Below, in pieces: positions 32,969 to 41,421 of a DNA stretch of 64,000 nucleotides. This DNA is from a virus. The notes beneath the pieces were generated by a model. The model was given only the letters and a program-made list of their open reading frames with translations, made no database searches and was not told where the DNA came from. The stretch spans positions 1 to 64,000 of the IMG/VR virus record IMGVR_UViG_3300031758_009234; one strand, 5' to 3'. The stretch's first letter is position 1. Every line of letters starts with the position of its first letter. Both the position numbers and the translations under genes were made by a program.

Positions 32969-35098
32969 TTATGGTTTTTTATTAGGTGTTGTTTGACCTG
33001 AAATTAACTTTCTAGTAACGATAGCAGTTTCTTTTGGCATCTTAGGATCTTTAATGATATCTGGTGCCTTAGGAGCTTCATTATTAAGAATTTGAATATT
33101 ATCAAGACTGTCGTAAATTTTAAATAATCCAGTATAAATAACTGTACTATTAGCACCTGTTGTACCAACAATATAAAAAATATTTACTTTAGCATCATAA
33201 ATCTTTTTAACATTTAAAAATTTAGATTCAGGTATTTTAAATACAACTTGTCCTAACTTTAAGTTTACTTCTTTTGATTCAGTCATCAATTTAAAATCAT
33301 GTGATGATGTATCATTTTTTATAACCATTTTAACTTCTGTAAAAGATGTTAAATCTAAATAGTCTGGTTGTGTACTAACACCACTTGCAATAACAAACTT
33401 CATTATGTTATCAAATGGATATATTAATACTTGTAATTTTCCAATACCATAGAAAGTTGTGCTATTAACTATTGAGTTTTCTGATTTTGCTATAATATTA
33501 AATCTATCAACAAAAACTGGAAAAGGTACTTTTACTTCTTGGACTTGTACATTTCCAGCACCACCGCCTCCACCAAGACCCGCTCCGTTTCCGCCACCAG
33601 CACCACCAGCGCCTGTGTTTACATTAGGATAACCACCATTTGGATTACCAGAACCACCCGCTCCGGTTCCTGTACCAGCACCTGTACCAACACCTGTACC
33701 AGCACCTGTACCAGCACCTGTACCAGTGCCTGTTCCGTTTCCAGTACCGGTTCCTAAACCATTTGTATTATTAATATTGTTTCCTTGATTTTGTAAAGCT
33801 AATAGATCTTTAAATGTTCCATTTGATCCAGAAAATAGTGCTTTTCCTATAGCTATTCCATTTTTATATCCAACACCTATTTGTTTTCCAAAATTTCTAC
33901 CAGATACAGAATTTGATTTACCTAAAGAGTTAGTATTCCCTAATAAAGCAGCATCTATATTATTTTTAATATTATAAACTTTTGGTTTTAATGCGTTATC
34001 TAAATTTATTTTAGATAAACGTATGCTATATTTGGTTATTTCATCTTGTAACATACCATAAGAAGCTCTTCTTAATATAAACGAATCATCAACTGAATCT
34101 ATAAGTCTCATTTCAACATCTATAATTGCGGTTGTTGTTGAGAATTTAATAATTGGTCTATAATCAACTGTTTCGTTAAAACCATCATTTATAGTAACTG
34201 TTGTCTTTTTACCTCTTATATTTTGCTCATAAGTAATAATATCATACTGAACATAGTATCTACGTCCTTCTCTTACAGAATCATCAATAAACTTTTTAAA
34301 CTCAGCAATATTATTATTATATGTTCCAAATATTTCAAAATAATCACCATCGGATGAGTGTTGAATTTTTAATCCTAATCTTTCAAATTCTGGTGTTTGT
34401 GGTAAAGTTGTCGTAACTTTAGTTCCTAAAATATAATTTGTTCTACCATTAATCGTCTCAATACCATCAACAAAGTAAAAATCTATGAAAATTGGAGATG
34501 TTGAGCTTAAACCAATACCATCCGTTAAATTAAAATTAATACTATTTTCTTTTGGATATTCTCCAGTTAGTTGAGCTGCAACTTCACTAACAGCTGGTAT
34601 ATCAATTGATATATTTTTACCCCATAGTTTTTCTTGAAAATAAAGTGGTGGTGCTGAATAATTTAGTAAATTTGATTGACTAGTATTAGTCATGTCAAAA
34701 AAGAAATTTGATAAATCAAAACTTATTGTATTTGTTCTATCAAATGTATAAACTTTAATATAAAAACCTAAATGCTCACCGAAAGTCCAGTTTACTGGAA
34801 TATGAATTTTAACTGTATCATGTCTGACTGGTATACCAACTGAATAGTCTTTATATTGTAAATATGAATAGTAAGTCGTATCAACTACTGAAAACTTACC
34901 TGATATTGCATCTAATCTAAAAAGTTGATTTGATGGTATATTACCAGAAACACCATCTGGATCACCAACGTATGATCTTCTTCTATCTCTTGAGTCAATT
35001 AATATTTGATATTTCTCAGCTATAAGATTACCATCATTATAAATATATTCTAATAATATATCTTTATCTAATTTTAAATATTTTGAAATCTTAGCCAT
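32969..35098 (-). CDS. Large virion protein with Gly/Thr-rich repeat (709 aa)
   Basis: The N-terminal 390 residues are beta-rich with many Asn and Thr. Residues about 445-530 are a low-complexity hinge of Gly-Thr, Gly-Ala and Gly-Asn repeats (G-T-G-T-G-A-G-T-G-A...). The C-terminal 180 residues are a second beta domain. A flexible glycine hinge between two folded domains is common in tail-fibre and whisker-type proteins. A phage-type promoter motif lies 22 bases upstream. Confidence 0.6.
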   Translation of the reverse strand: MAKISKYLKLDKDILLEYIYNDGNLIAEKYQILIDSRDRRRSYVGDPDGVSGNIPSNQLFRLDAISGKFSVVDTTYYSYLQYKDYSVGIPVRHDTVKIHIPVNWTFGEHLGFYIKVYTFDRTNTISFDLSNFFFDMTNTSQSNLLNYSAPPLYFQEKLWGKNISIDIPAVSEVAAQLTGEYPKENSINFNLTDGIGLSSTSPIFIDFYFVDGIETINGRTNYILGTKVTTTLPQTPEFERLGLKIQHSSDGDYFEIFGTYNNNIAEFKKFIDDSVREGRRYYVQYDIITYEQNIRGKKTTVTINDGFNETVDYRPIIKFSTTTAIIDVEMRLIDSVDDSFILRRASYGMLQDEITKYSIRLSKINLDNALKPKVYNIKNNIDAALLGNTNSLGKSNSVSGRNFGKQIGVGYKNGIAIGKALFSGSNGTFKDLLALQNQGNNINNTNGLGTGTGNGTGTGTGAGTGAGTGVGTGAGTGTGAGGSGNPNGGYPNVNTGAGGAGGGNGAGLGGGGGAGNVQVQEVKVPFPVFVDRFNIIAKSENSIVNSTTFYGIGKLQVLIYPFDNIMKFVIASGVSTQPDYLDLTSFTEVKMVIKNDTSSHDFKLMTESKEVNLKLGQVVFKIPESKFLNVKKIYDAKVNIFYIVGTTGANSTVIYTGLFKIYDSLDNIQILNNEAPKAPDIIKDPKMPKETAIVTRKLISGQTTPNKKP
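33669..33733 (-). repeat. 12-bp tandem repeat (Gly-Thr-Gly-Ala codons)
   Basis: On the plus strand CCTGTACCAGCA is repeated about five times with small changes, coding for the glycine hinge of the 709-residue protein. Confidence 0.85.
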
Positions 35099-35119
35099 TT
35101 AAGTCTATAATGTTTTAGA

Positions 35120-35130
35120 TATATATTAAA
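35120..35130 (-). promoter_or_regulatory. Phage-type promoter motif TTTAATATATA
   Basis: Reads TTTAATATATA on the minus strand, 22 bases before the 709-residue virion gene. Confidence 0.5.
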
Positions 35131-35170
35131 AAAGAAAACCTCTCATTTATACAATCAGAGGTTTTCTTTT
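35131..35170 (-). terminator. Rho-independent terminator
   Basis: Stem AAAGAAAACCTCT/AGAGGTTTTCTTT with flanking T-run on the minus strand; it overlaps the last codons of the 35155-35556 gene. Confidence 0.75.
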
Positions 35171-35556
35171 AATAGTCTTTCTTTAACACATTCAACTATT
35201 TGTTCTTCGGTTAAATCTGGATGATTTAAACAAATTTGTTTATATAATTCTTGTTCTTCTAAAGCTAATTTTTCAATTTCTTTATTGATTGGATTAGTAA
35301 AGTTTTCTAACTTTTTCCCTTCAGTTTCTATTTCATCAATTATTTTTAGTAACTCATTTAAAGAAGAATAACTTTCGTTGTTTTTATTTTCCTCTTTTTT
35401 CATGTCCTTTTCTAAATTATCAAGTTTTTTATAAGCATCATTCAACATTTGTAACGTTTCTTTTGCTTTTTCTTGATACTTATTTAAATCACTTAACATA
35501 TTGATATAAGTTTTTCTAATATTAACAGCTGCTAATAAGAATCTTTCGTCTATCAT
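35155..35556 (-). CDS. Coiled-coil protein (133 aa)
   Basis: Almost entirely helical with heptad-like Leu/Ile spacing from residue 15 to 110 and a Lys/Glu-rich centre (NLEKDMKKEENKNNE). It ends LTEEQIVECVKERLLKENL. Translationally coupled to the upstream gene (four-base overlap). It may be a tail-assembly or scaffold-like factor, which is inferred only from context. Confidence 0.6.
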   Translation of the reverse strand: MIDERFLLAAVNIRKTYINMLSDLNKYQEKAKETLQMLNDAYKKLDNLEKDMKKEENKNNESYSSLNELLKIIDEIETEGKKLENFTNPINKEIEKLALEEQELYKQICLNHPDLTEEQIVECVKERLLKENL

Positions 35557-36464
35557 TGTTGCTCAGTCTCTTTTTTGGCTCTTGGTTTTCGAGTGACTTT
35601 TTTTACTTCAGAAACTTTAATTTCTTCTTTTTCTTGTTTTAAATTTCTTTTTGTTGAAGCTATTGGTTTTTTTCTAGTTGTTGTTTTTTTAACTGATTTG
35701 TTATAAACCATTTCTTTTATCTTTTCAGAAATTTGAAATTTTAAATTTTCTGGATTTTTTAATAAATCATTAGCTATTTCAGATGCTAAGAAATCTATAA
35801 TACTTTTTTCATATGAATCCTCCATCATTTCAATAAAGTCTAATCTAGGAATTTTATTATTTAGAGTTAAATCTAAACTAAACTCAACTACTTTTTTGGC
35901 ATTTCTGAACATTATGTGAATTGGATCTTCTGGTTTAGCAAGAGGTCTTTGAACAACATCACCTTCTTCATTTCTTTGAACCTCTACTCTTTGCACATTA
36001 TTATCAACAACTGGAGGTATATAAGTTTGTTGTGGTGGTGTTGGTAATTCTTCATCATCGATTAATCTAGATAAAGCTTCCTGTTGTCTAACAGTTGCTT
36101 CTCTATTATCAATCACACCATACTTTCTAGCCAATTCCTCTCTTTCATCTTCAATTGATGAATAAACAACCGCACTATCATCACTAGTTGGTCTAACTTG
36201 ACCACTATAATTAGACATATTTACAGTTCCATCATCAACCATATTATCGGTTGGTATGTTTTTAATTGTTTCAGTTAATGATTCAAAAGCTGATCTATTA
36301 TTAAGAAATGAACGAGGATCAATTTCTTCTACAAAGTAATTTGTATCACCTAATCTTCGAACATCAATTTTTTGTTTGTTTTCTAGAATTGCGATATTTT
36401 CAAATGAATCAATTACCTTAACAACCTCTCCAGTTCTAATATCTCTAAATTTTTTACCTTTCAT
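35553..36464 (-). CDS. Virion-operon protein with basic C-terminal tail (303 aa)
   Basis: Residues 1-50 form a small KOW/SH3-like beta domain (KKFRDIRTGEVVKVIDSF). Residues 100-170 are low-complexity and Pro/Gln-rich, residues 180-255 are helical, and the last 45 residues are very rich in Lys and Arg (TTTRKKPIASTKRNLK and following). It is the first gene of the operon running to 32307. A DNA- or tail-associated role is possible; no family is recognised. Confidence 0.55.
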   Translation of the reverse strand: MKGKKFRDIRTGEVVKVIDSFENIAILENKQKIDVRRLGDTNYFVEEIDPRSFLNNRSAFESLTETIKNIPTDNMVDDGTVNMSNYSGQVRPTSDDSAVVYSSIEDEREELARKYGVIDNREATVRQQEALSRLIDDEELPTPPQQTYIPPVVDNNVQRVEVQRNEEGDVVQRPLAKPEDPIHIMFRNAKKVVEFSLDLTLNNKIPRLDFIEMMEDSYEKSIIDFLASEIANDLLKNPENLKFQISEKIKEMVYNKSVKKTTTRKKPIASTKRNLKQEKEEIKVSEVKKVTRKPRAKKETEQQ

Positions 36465-36509
36465 AAAAATATATATATTTTTTAACTTCTGATTATATAT
36501 ATCTAAACC

Positions 36510-37190
36510 TTATTTGTTTAAATCAAAATCTATTTTATCCCTTTTAATAAACCTATTAGTATAAGAATCCAATGGTTGAAGATTTGTATAATGATTCAAC
36601 TTTATAACATCGTCCTCGTTGATCGCACTGGATAACGGAATTATATGATCTATATCCCAAATTACTCCATAATTATCCCAAGACATATCACCAACAAATC
36701 TTTCCTCTAAATAATTTTTAAAAAACTCAATATCACAACCCAAAATATCTATCGACTTTTTATTCTTAGATAAACCTTTACATTTAATGGAGTTTCTTAT
36801 TATCCTAGATATAACAGATTTTAACTTAAAAATGGGATCATTTTTTCTCCTCTCTCGCTGATAATTTGTTTTATACGATCTTATTTTTTCTCTATTTATC
36901 CTTGAATATTCTGACTTATATTTCTTTATTTTTTCTCTATTTTCTTCAGAATATTCTTTTTGATAAGTTAACTTTCGTTCCCTGTCTAAATTATATCTTT
37001 CTTTCTCTCTTTCTTTTATAGAGTCTTTATTTTTAGAATAGTATTCTTTTGATTTCTCTTTTAATTTCTCTTTATTTCTAAGAGCATATTCCTTTTTATA
37101 TAAACTCTCACATTCTTTACAAGAATTTTTTGTTTTTACGAATAAGATCAATTCTTTTTCAATTCCACATTTTATACAAATTTTAGTCAT
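36510..37190 (-). CDS. HNH homing endonuclease (226 aa)
   Basis: The N-terminal zinc ribbon (CIKCGIEKELILF, then C-K-E-C) is followed by a long Lys/Arg/Glu coiled region and a C-terminal HNH domain: MSWDNYGVIWDIDHIIPLS, then LNHYTNLQPL. All three nuclease positions (D-H, N, N/H) are present. It lies immediately downstream of the gp32 gene, with the same arrangement as the HNH gene upstream of gp32. The leader CATAAGTTATATAT is shared with that gene. Confidence 0.87.
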   Translation of the reverse strand: MTKICIKCGIEKELILFVKTKNSCKECESLYKKEYALRNKEKLKEKSKEYYSKNKDSIKEREKERYNLDRERKLTYQKEYSEENREKIKKYKSEYSRINREKIRSYKTNYQRERRKNDPIFKLKSVISRIIRNSIKCKGLSKNKKSIDILGCDIEFFKNYLEERFVGDMSWDNYGVIWDIDHIIPLSSAINEDDVIKLNHYTNLQPLDSYTNRFIKRDKIDFDLNK

Positions 37191-37201
37191 AAGTTATATA
37201 T

Positions 37202-37238
37202 AAAAAAAGTGTCCTCTTTTTTGAGGACACTTTTTTTA
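37202..37238. terminator. Bidirectional terminator
   Basis: Stem AAAAAAAGTGTCCTC/GAGGACACTTTTTTT between gp32 and the HNH gene. Confidence 0.9.
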
Positions 37239-37253
37239 TTGATTTTTCAAATC

Positions 37254-38228
37254 TTACAAATCTGAAAAGAAATCGTCTTCCGATTCTACTTGTGTAGTAG
37301 TAGTCTTTTGAGTAAACGTTTCTTCGAACTCAAAATCATCTGAAGATGGTTTTGTTTCAGTTTTAGTCGCTGAGAATGAAGAAGAAGCTTTTCCAGTTAA
37401 GAAGTTAACGATTTCGTTAATCTTACCATTTTGCTCATCAGTCAATCTTTTTGGTGCGTATTCCTCTAAATCATGCTCTCTATCTGTTAAGAAATCTTTA
37501 ACAATAGATTGAGCTTCTGGTTTAACTCTTACTTTACCATCAATTTCGATAGTTGGTACATTTTTGAATACACCGTTTTTGAATACTGGTAAAGAAGTTG
37601 TCTCACTTTTAAAAGTTGACATTTTATAATCTGGGTAAGTTTCATCACCTGTTTGAATTTCTTTAACAATAAGTACGAAATCTTTTCCTTCTGCTAAATC
37701 AAATACATTACAAGGTACTCCAGAAATTTCACCATTTTTCTCTTGAGAGATTTTATCTTTAATAGTTTTACCGTATTGGAAAATCATAATTTTACCAACT
37801 AATTCTGGTTGTTGTTCATCTTCAACTACAAGAACATAAGAGTAATACTTTTTAGAATATTTTAATTGTCTTGCTTTTTCAATTAAAACTGCGTTTTTAG
37901 AGTTTGTCATTGTGTAATACAAATCTGTTAAAGCACATTTCTCATTGAAGTTTTTTGGACTATCAAACCATCCAGCTAATTCTCTAGGGTTTTTGATATC
38001 TACGAAGTGTGTGATTTTCTCGATAGCCATTTGACCTACTTTACCTTCTTTTGTTAAGTTAGGTAAAAGTCTAACTACTGATCTCCATCCTCTTTTTTTG
38101 TCTTTCACTTTTGAAAGATCTACTCGGTAAATACCGTCGTTGTTTGTTGTTGTCTTTTGCTCATTTAAGAAGTCCATTTTGCTGTCTAAGCCTCCATTAA
38201 ATAGATCATCAATGTTTTCATTTGCCAT
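37254..38228 (-). CDS. 32: gp32-type single-stranded DNA-binding protein
   Basis: 324 residues. The basic N-terminal block (DKKRGWRSVVRLLP) and the central OB-like part with WFDSPKNFNEKCALTDLYY match gp32 of T4-like phages. The C-terminal 70 residues are acidic and end VESEDDFFSDL, the tail that in T4 binds replication partners. The T4 zinc site (His and three Cys) is not conserved here. It coats ssDNA in replication and recombination together with UvsX. The mRNA leader carries a hairpin that may serve autoregulation. Confidence 0.9.
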   Translation of the reverse strand: MANENIDDLFNGGLDSKMDFLNEQKTTTNNDGIYRVDLSKVKDKKRGWRSVVRLLPNLTKEGKVGQMAIEKITHFVDIKNPRELAGWFDSPKNFNEKCALTDLYYTMTNSKNAVLIEKARQLKYSKKYYSYVLVVEDEQQPELVGKIMIFQYGKTIKDKISQEKNGEISGVPCNVFDLAEGKDFVLIVKEIQTGDETYPDYKMSTFKSETTSLPVFKNGVFKNVPTIEIDGKVRVKPEAQSIVKDFLTDREHDLEEYAPKRLTDEQNGKINEIVNFLTGKASSSFSATKTETKPSSDDFEFEETFTQKTTTTQVESEDDFFSDL

Positions 38229-38252
38229 AATTGCTTTTTATTTATTTTTAAT

Positions 38253-38270
38253 ACTGACTTTGTTGTCAGT
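38253..38270 (-). promoter_or_regulatory. Hairpin in gp32 mRNA leader
   Basis: ACTGAC/GTCAGT, 25 bases upstream of the gp32 start, followed on the mRNA by an unstructured A/U stretch. The arrangement recalls the T4 gene 32 operator, where gp32 binds an upstream structured element and the unstructured leader to repress its own translation. Confidence 0.45.
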
Positions 38271-38301
38271 TAATATTTATATTAGAAATAATTTGGAAAG
38301 T

Positions 38302-38451
38302 TTAATTTTTTTTCATATATTCCTCAATTAATTTCTCTATAACTTTTGATTTATCTAAAAGATTATCATCTATATGCTTTTCAAAAACTTCATATAAATT
38401 TGGATCCATAGAAAAATATATTTTTAATTTTCTTTTAGTTTTAATTTTCAT
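38302..38451 (-). CDS. Ribbon-helix-helix-like small protein (49 aa)
   Basis: MKIKTKRKLKIYFSMDPNLY begins a 49-residue frame. The alternating strand (KLKIYFSM) is followed by two helices (LYEVFEKHI and KSKVIEKLIEEYMKK), the RHH pattern. A repressor role is likely. It sits between gp32 and an HNH gene and is cotranscribable with gp32. Confidence 0.6.
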   Translation of the reverse strand: MKIKTKRKLKIYFSMDPNLYEVFEKHIDDNLLDKSKVIEKLIEEYMKKN

Positions 38452-38466
38452 ATTTTATTTTATATT

Positions 38467-39054
38467 TTAATCAGACCATTTGTTTCCTTTAGATAGATTA
38501 TCCTTAGCCCATAGTGGTTGAAAATTAGTGTAATGGTTTAACTCGTATATCTCATCTTCTGTATTAGCCCAACTTATCGGCGTTTTGTGGTCTAAGTGCC
38601 ATTTACCATGATTTTCCCAAGTCATTCCTTCATTGAATTGACTTTCTATGTGAATTTTGAATTCTTCAAATGAACAGCCTAGTATATTATTCACTTTTGA
38701 TTTTTTTGAAAATCCTCTTTTCTTAATCGATGTGTAAATCAACTTTCTTATAGATATCGATAGTTTAAATAGATTATCATATTTTTTTCTTTCATTTATA
38801 TAAATATTTCTATTTTCTCTATTCTCTTCTTGATATTTTTTATTTCTCTCTATTATATAATCTTTATTTTTAGAGTAATTTTCTCTAGATCTCTGTATAA
38901 GAATATCTCTATTATCAATATAATATTCTTTCATTTTTTCTTTTCTAGAATCATTATATTTTTTATTTAAAATTTTATTACATTCTATACAAACTGACCA
39001 TCTTTTAAATTGAGATAAATCTTTTTCTAATTCACATTTACTGCATTTTTTCAT
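38467..39054 (-). CDS. HNH homing endonuclease (195 aa)
   Basis: N-terminal zinc-binding CSKCELEKDLSQF and CIECN, a basic coiled middle, and an HNH domain with MTWENHGKWHLDHKTPISWA, then LNHYTNFQPLWAKDNLSKGN. The C-terminal half is closely related to the HNH protein at 44694-45257. It lies upstream of gp32 in the same orientation. Confidence 0.87.
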   Translation of the reverse strand: MKKCSKCELEKDLSQFKRWSVCIECNKILNKKYNDSRKEKMKEYYIDNRDILIQRSRENYSKNKDYIIERNKKYQEENRENRNIYINERKKYDNLFKLSISIRKLIYTSIKKRGFSKKSKVNNILGCSFEEFKIHIESQFNEGMTWENHGKWHLDHKTPISWANTEDEIYELNHYTNFQPLWAKDNLSKGNKWSD

Positions 39055-39079
39055 AAGTTATATATTAATATATAACTTC

Positions 39080-39111
39080 TACCTTTTCTACCTTTTCTAC
39101 CTTTTCTACTT
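39080..39111. repeat. Short tandem repeat (CTACCTTTT units)
   Basis: About three and a half copies of CTACCTTTT in the short gap between an HNH gene and the 39110-39352 gene. Confidence 0.8.
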
Positions 39112-39352
39112 AATTTTGTTGGTTAATTCCCATAATCTTTTCAGATAAATATTCTGTATAAGCAATACTACCCAAACTCTCTTTTGTGTATTGAGAATAA
39201 TCTGGCTTATACCATCTACTATCAAAATAATTATTATGTGAATTATCAATTACTTCACCCCTAAAAATTTTTAAGATTTTTTGAGCTCTTAAAAAAGAAT
39301 TATATCCAACATCATTTCTATATGGATCAACACTTATATAATATGGGTTCAT
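39110..39352 (-). CDS. Small hypothetical protein (80 aa)
   Basis: Tyr- and Asn-rich (MNPYYISVDPYRNDVGYNSF, ending EKIMGINQQN). Its start overlaps the stop of the upstream 56-residue gene (ATGA), so the two form a small operon. No family is recognised. Confidence 0.6.
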   Translation of the reverse strand: MNPYYISVDPYRNDVGYNSFLRAQKILKIFRGEVIDNSHNNYFDSRWYKPDYSQYTKESLGSIAYTEYLSEKIMGINQQN

Positions 39353-39519
39353 TTTCTAATTGTTTTAATACGTTCAACTTGATATTTCATTATATCGACA
39401 TTTTTATATTGGTTTAAGAAATCAACTATTTTTTTATACATCTCAATAGGTGTTTCTAATAAAATACATCCATATGGATAAACCCCCTCATTTATAAACT
39501 CAATATATTTTTTTATCAT
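39349..39519 (-). CDS. Small protein with tag-like N-terminus (56 aa)
   Basis: MIKKYIEFINEGVYPYGCIL at the start resembles the recurring N-terminal peptide (K-K-Y-x-E-F-x-N-E), and the rest is a strand-helix-helix with a basic end. The ATGA overlap with the next gene supports it as real. Function unknown. Confidence 0.55.
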   Translation of the reverse strand: MIKKYIEFINEGVYPYGCILLETPIEMYKKIVDFLNQYKNVDIMKYQVERIKTIRK

Positions 39520-39556
39520 ATTCTATATATTTATATCGCCATTCCAAAAAAGTTAT

Positions 39557-39564
39557 TATATTTG
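39557..39564 (+). promoter_or_regulatory. Bacteroidetes-type promoter (TATATTTG)
   Basis: TATATTTG 21 bases before the ATG at 39586; the following leader is nearly the same as at 51448 (AAACAAAAT..GA.GAGTTATG). Confidence 0.65.
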
Positions 39565-39585
39565 TAAAACAAAATAAGACGAGTT

Positions 39586-39756
39586 ATGGAAAGATATTCA
39601 ATGAAAGAGGTTTTAAAACAAAAGTATGGAGAAGTAGAAAAATCTAAAGGTGGTAAAGTTGCTACCAAAAGAGCTACTAAAAATGCTGAGAAAAAAGAAA
39701 CTGGTAAATATGTTACCAAAATCGTAGATGGTGTTAAATATATGGTTTTGAAATAA
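39586..39756 (+). CDS. Small Lys-rich protein (56 aa)
   Basis: MERYSMKEVLKQKYGEVEKS, then a very basic stretch (KRATKNAEKK) and a C-terminal strand (YVTKIVDGVKYMVLK). The charge suggests a nucleic-acid or host-protein ligand. It is coupled by TAATG to the next gene and driven by a host-type promoter, so it is probably expressed early. Confidence 0.65.
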   Translation: MERYSMKEVLKQKYGEVEKSKGGKVATKRATKNAEKKETGKYVTKIVDGVKYMVLK

Positions 39757-40157
39757 TGACTAGTGAAGAAATAATAGAAGGCAATAAAATCATAGCTGAG
39801 TTTATGGTTCCTAACTGGGAACTTCTTAAATCAGATACTTATGAGGGTGGAATTGAAACTAAAGACTTATGGGTAGCCGCGAGTCTTTGTAGTGAAGAAT
39901 ATGGAACACTAAGATATCATATTTCATATGACTCACTCTTTAGAGTGATTGATAAATTAGAAGAAGATATTTATAATTGGGTTACTTTATCTGGTCATAG
40001 ATGTTTAATAGAAGAAAAATGTCCATATAGTGGTAAAGTCTATAAAAAAGTAGAGTATAACGGACTAAACTCAAAAGGTAGTAAAATAGAAAACTACTGG
40101 AGAACAGTAGTTGATTTTATAAAATATCTCAATGAAGAAAAAAAGAGTGATTTATAA
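39756..40157 (+). CDS. Hypothetical protein (133 aa)
   Basis: Helical, acidic protein (MTSEEIIEGNKIIAEFM at the start, IKYLNEEKKSDL at the end) with a central W-V-T-L-S-G-H-R-C segment. The family is unknown. Similar small proteins are common in early regions of large phages. A terminator follows. Confidence 0.65.
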   Translation: MTSEEIIEGNKIIAEFMVPNWELLKSDTYEGGIETKDLWVAASLCSEEYGTLRYHISYDSLFRVIDKLEEDIYNWVTLSGHRCLIEEKCPYSGKVYKKVEYNGLNSKGSKIENYWRTVVDFIKYLNEEKKSDL

Positions 40158-40171
40158 TCACTCTTTTTTTT
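40139..40171. terminator. Bidirectional terminator
   Basis: Stem AAAAGAGTGATT/AATCACTCTTTT with T-run; separates the plus-strand pair from the tagged-gene cluster. Confidence 0.9.
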
Positions 40172-40173
40172 TA

Positions 40174-40497
40174 TTAGTTTAAACTATAATAACCTGGGCC
40201 AGGATAACCTTCAAATCCTGGAGGTGGTCCATCTTGATCATCGTCTTCATCTTCATCATAATAATCTTCATCATCGTCATCCGAATCAAAATCAAAACCC
40301 ATATTTACCAATTCAGACATAACTTCATCGGTTAGTTTCATATCACCTTTTCTTTCTTCCATGTAATTATCAAACATACCTACTGTGAACTTACCTTTTT
40401 CCTTTTTAATTTCTTCTAGTTTTGGTAGAATATCTTCAGCAATTTCTTCAGCTAAACTCTTATCATTATAACCTTCAAACGTTTTTAAATATTTCAT
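40174..40497 (-). CDS. Tagged acidic protein (107 aa)
   Basis: Begins MKYLKTFEGYND, a copy of the recurring tag. The middle is helical, and residues 70-92 are almost all Asp and Glu, followed by a Gly/Pro/Tyr end (PPPGFEGYPGPGYYSLN). It is the last gene of the six-gene tagged cluster. Acidic bodies are also seen in T4 internal proteins; function unknown. Confidence 0.7.
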   Translation of the reverse strand: MKYLKTFEGYNDKSLAEEIAEDILPKLEEIKKEKGKFTVGMFDNYMEERKGDMKLTDEVMSELVNMGFDFDSDDDDEDYYDEDEDDDQDGPPPGFEGYPGPGYYSLN

Positions 40498-40512
40498 ATC
40501 TATTTTTATTTT

Positions 40513-40743
40513 TTAAATTCTCTTGAAATTATTTATCTCAACACACATATCAATATCTTCATAAGATTCACCATCAGAAACATCACTACCTTGTTCAACT
40601 AGAAACTTATTTAACTCTTCTCTTGTAGGCATTTGTGGGTGCTCAATAAAATAGATGTAGTGATCAGAACTTTCACTTGTAGTCGTTAAAACAAATTGTT
40701 TCATCTGACTATTATTTTCATTATATTTATTTAAGTATTTCAT
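40513..40743 (-). CDS. Tagged small protein (76 aa)
   Basis: From the ATG at 40743 the protein starts MKYLNKYNENNSQMKQF, which restores the tag seen in the neighbours; a longer frame from 40779 overlaps the upstream gene and is rejected. The body is acidic (LVEQGSDVSDGESYEDIDMC). Function unknown. Confidence 0.65.
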   Translation of the reverse strand: MKYLNKYNENNSQMKQFVLTTTSESSDHYIYFIEHPQMPTREELNKFLVEQGSDVSDGESYEDIDMCVEINNFKRI

Positions 40744-40753
40744 ATTGTATTTT

Positions 40754-41398
40754 TTATTTTTTAATGTATTCATATACATATTTTTTAAATCTCTTTTGAG
40801 TTTCTAAATCCATAGAAGAATAAACATTTTGAATCCAAGATACTTTTTTACCACCTCTCAAAACATCTAAAATATCATCATCACTCATTCCCACTTTTCT
40901 ACATTGAACAATAAATGAGTCAGCATAAGCCATAACTTCATCGGTTGAACTAAAATATTTCTTATGATCCACTGGTGATCTTTCTAAGTTTCTTATAGTT
41001 ACATCTGGTCTTCTTTGAGCTTGTTGTTTATGTACAGATTCGTGTCTTAATACTTCTTCCAAAAAGTCTAATAACCTATTCTTTAATGGACTATTAATAG
41101 ACTTTATAAACTCATTCTCATCTATACAGATATACATTTTATTAGTATAAACATTATGAGCTCCCCATCGAATACCACCCATTAATGGAGGCATATCAAC
41201 CGGAACCAACTCGATTTCCTTTTTTGTTTGTAGTTTAGATTTAAAGTATTCAACATCAACAAACTCAACATTCATATCATTGAATATCTCTTTTAAGTTA
41301 TCTAATGTTATGTTACTCATTGATCTAACTTTTTCAAGAGCTTCCGTGAAATCATATGGTTGAATTACAGCCTCATTAAATCTTTTCAAATATTTCAT
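40754..41398 (-). CDS. Tagged HExxH zinc-metalloprotease-like protein (214 aa)
   Basis: The N-terminus MKYLKRFNEAV is the recurring tag. Residues 119-123 are HESVH, a zinc-protease HExxH site in a helix (LEEVLRHESVHKQQAQRR), and E154 in STDEVMAYAD is a plausible third ligand, as in gluzincin-like metallopeptidases. The active site looks complete. If the tag is a head-targeting signal, this would be a protease injected into the host. A motif TTAATATATA lies 5 bases upstream. Confidence 0.72.
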   Translation of the reverse strand: MKYLKRFNEAVIQPYDFTEALEKVRSMSNITLDNLKEIFNDMNVEFVDVEYFKSKLQTKKEIELVPVDMPPLMGGIRWGAHNVYTNKMYICIDENEFIKSINSPLKNRLLDFLEEVLRHESVHKQQAQRRPDVTIRNLERSPVDHKKYFSSTDEVMAYADSFIVQCRKVGMSDDDILDVLRGGKKVSWIQNVYSSMDLETQKRFKKYVYEYIKK

Positions 41399-41402
41399 AA
41401 TG

Positions 41403-41412
41403 TATATATTAA
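41403..41412 (-). promoter_or_regulatory. Phage-type promoter motif
   Basis: TTAATATATA on the minus strand, 5 bases before the HExxH gene. Confidence 0.5.
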
Positions 41413-41421
41413 TTTTAATTA

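Noticed and set aside
33539-33757. Open frame rich in Ser, Thr and Cys on the plus strand
   Set aside because: It is the antisense of the Gly/Thr repeat of the virion gene and has no start context or family pattern.
39080-39111. Short CTACCTTTT repeat as a CRISPR or replication iteron
   Set aside because: Units are contiguous and only nine bases long, in a gap between two genes; simple slippage is the easier explanation.
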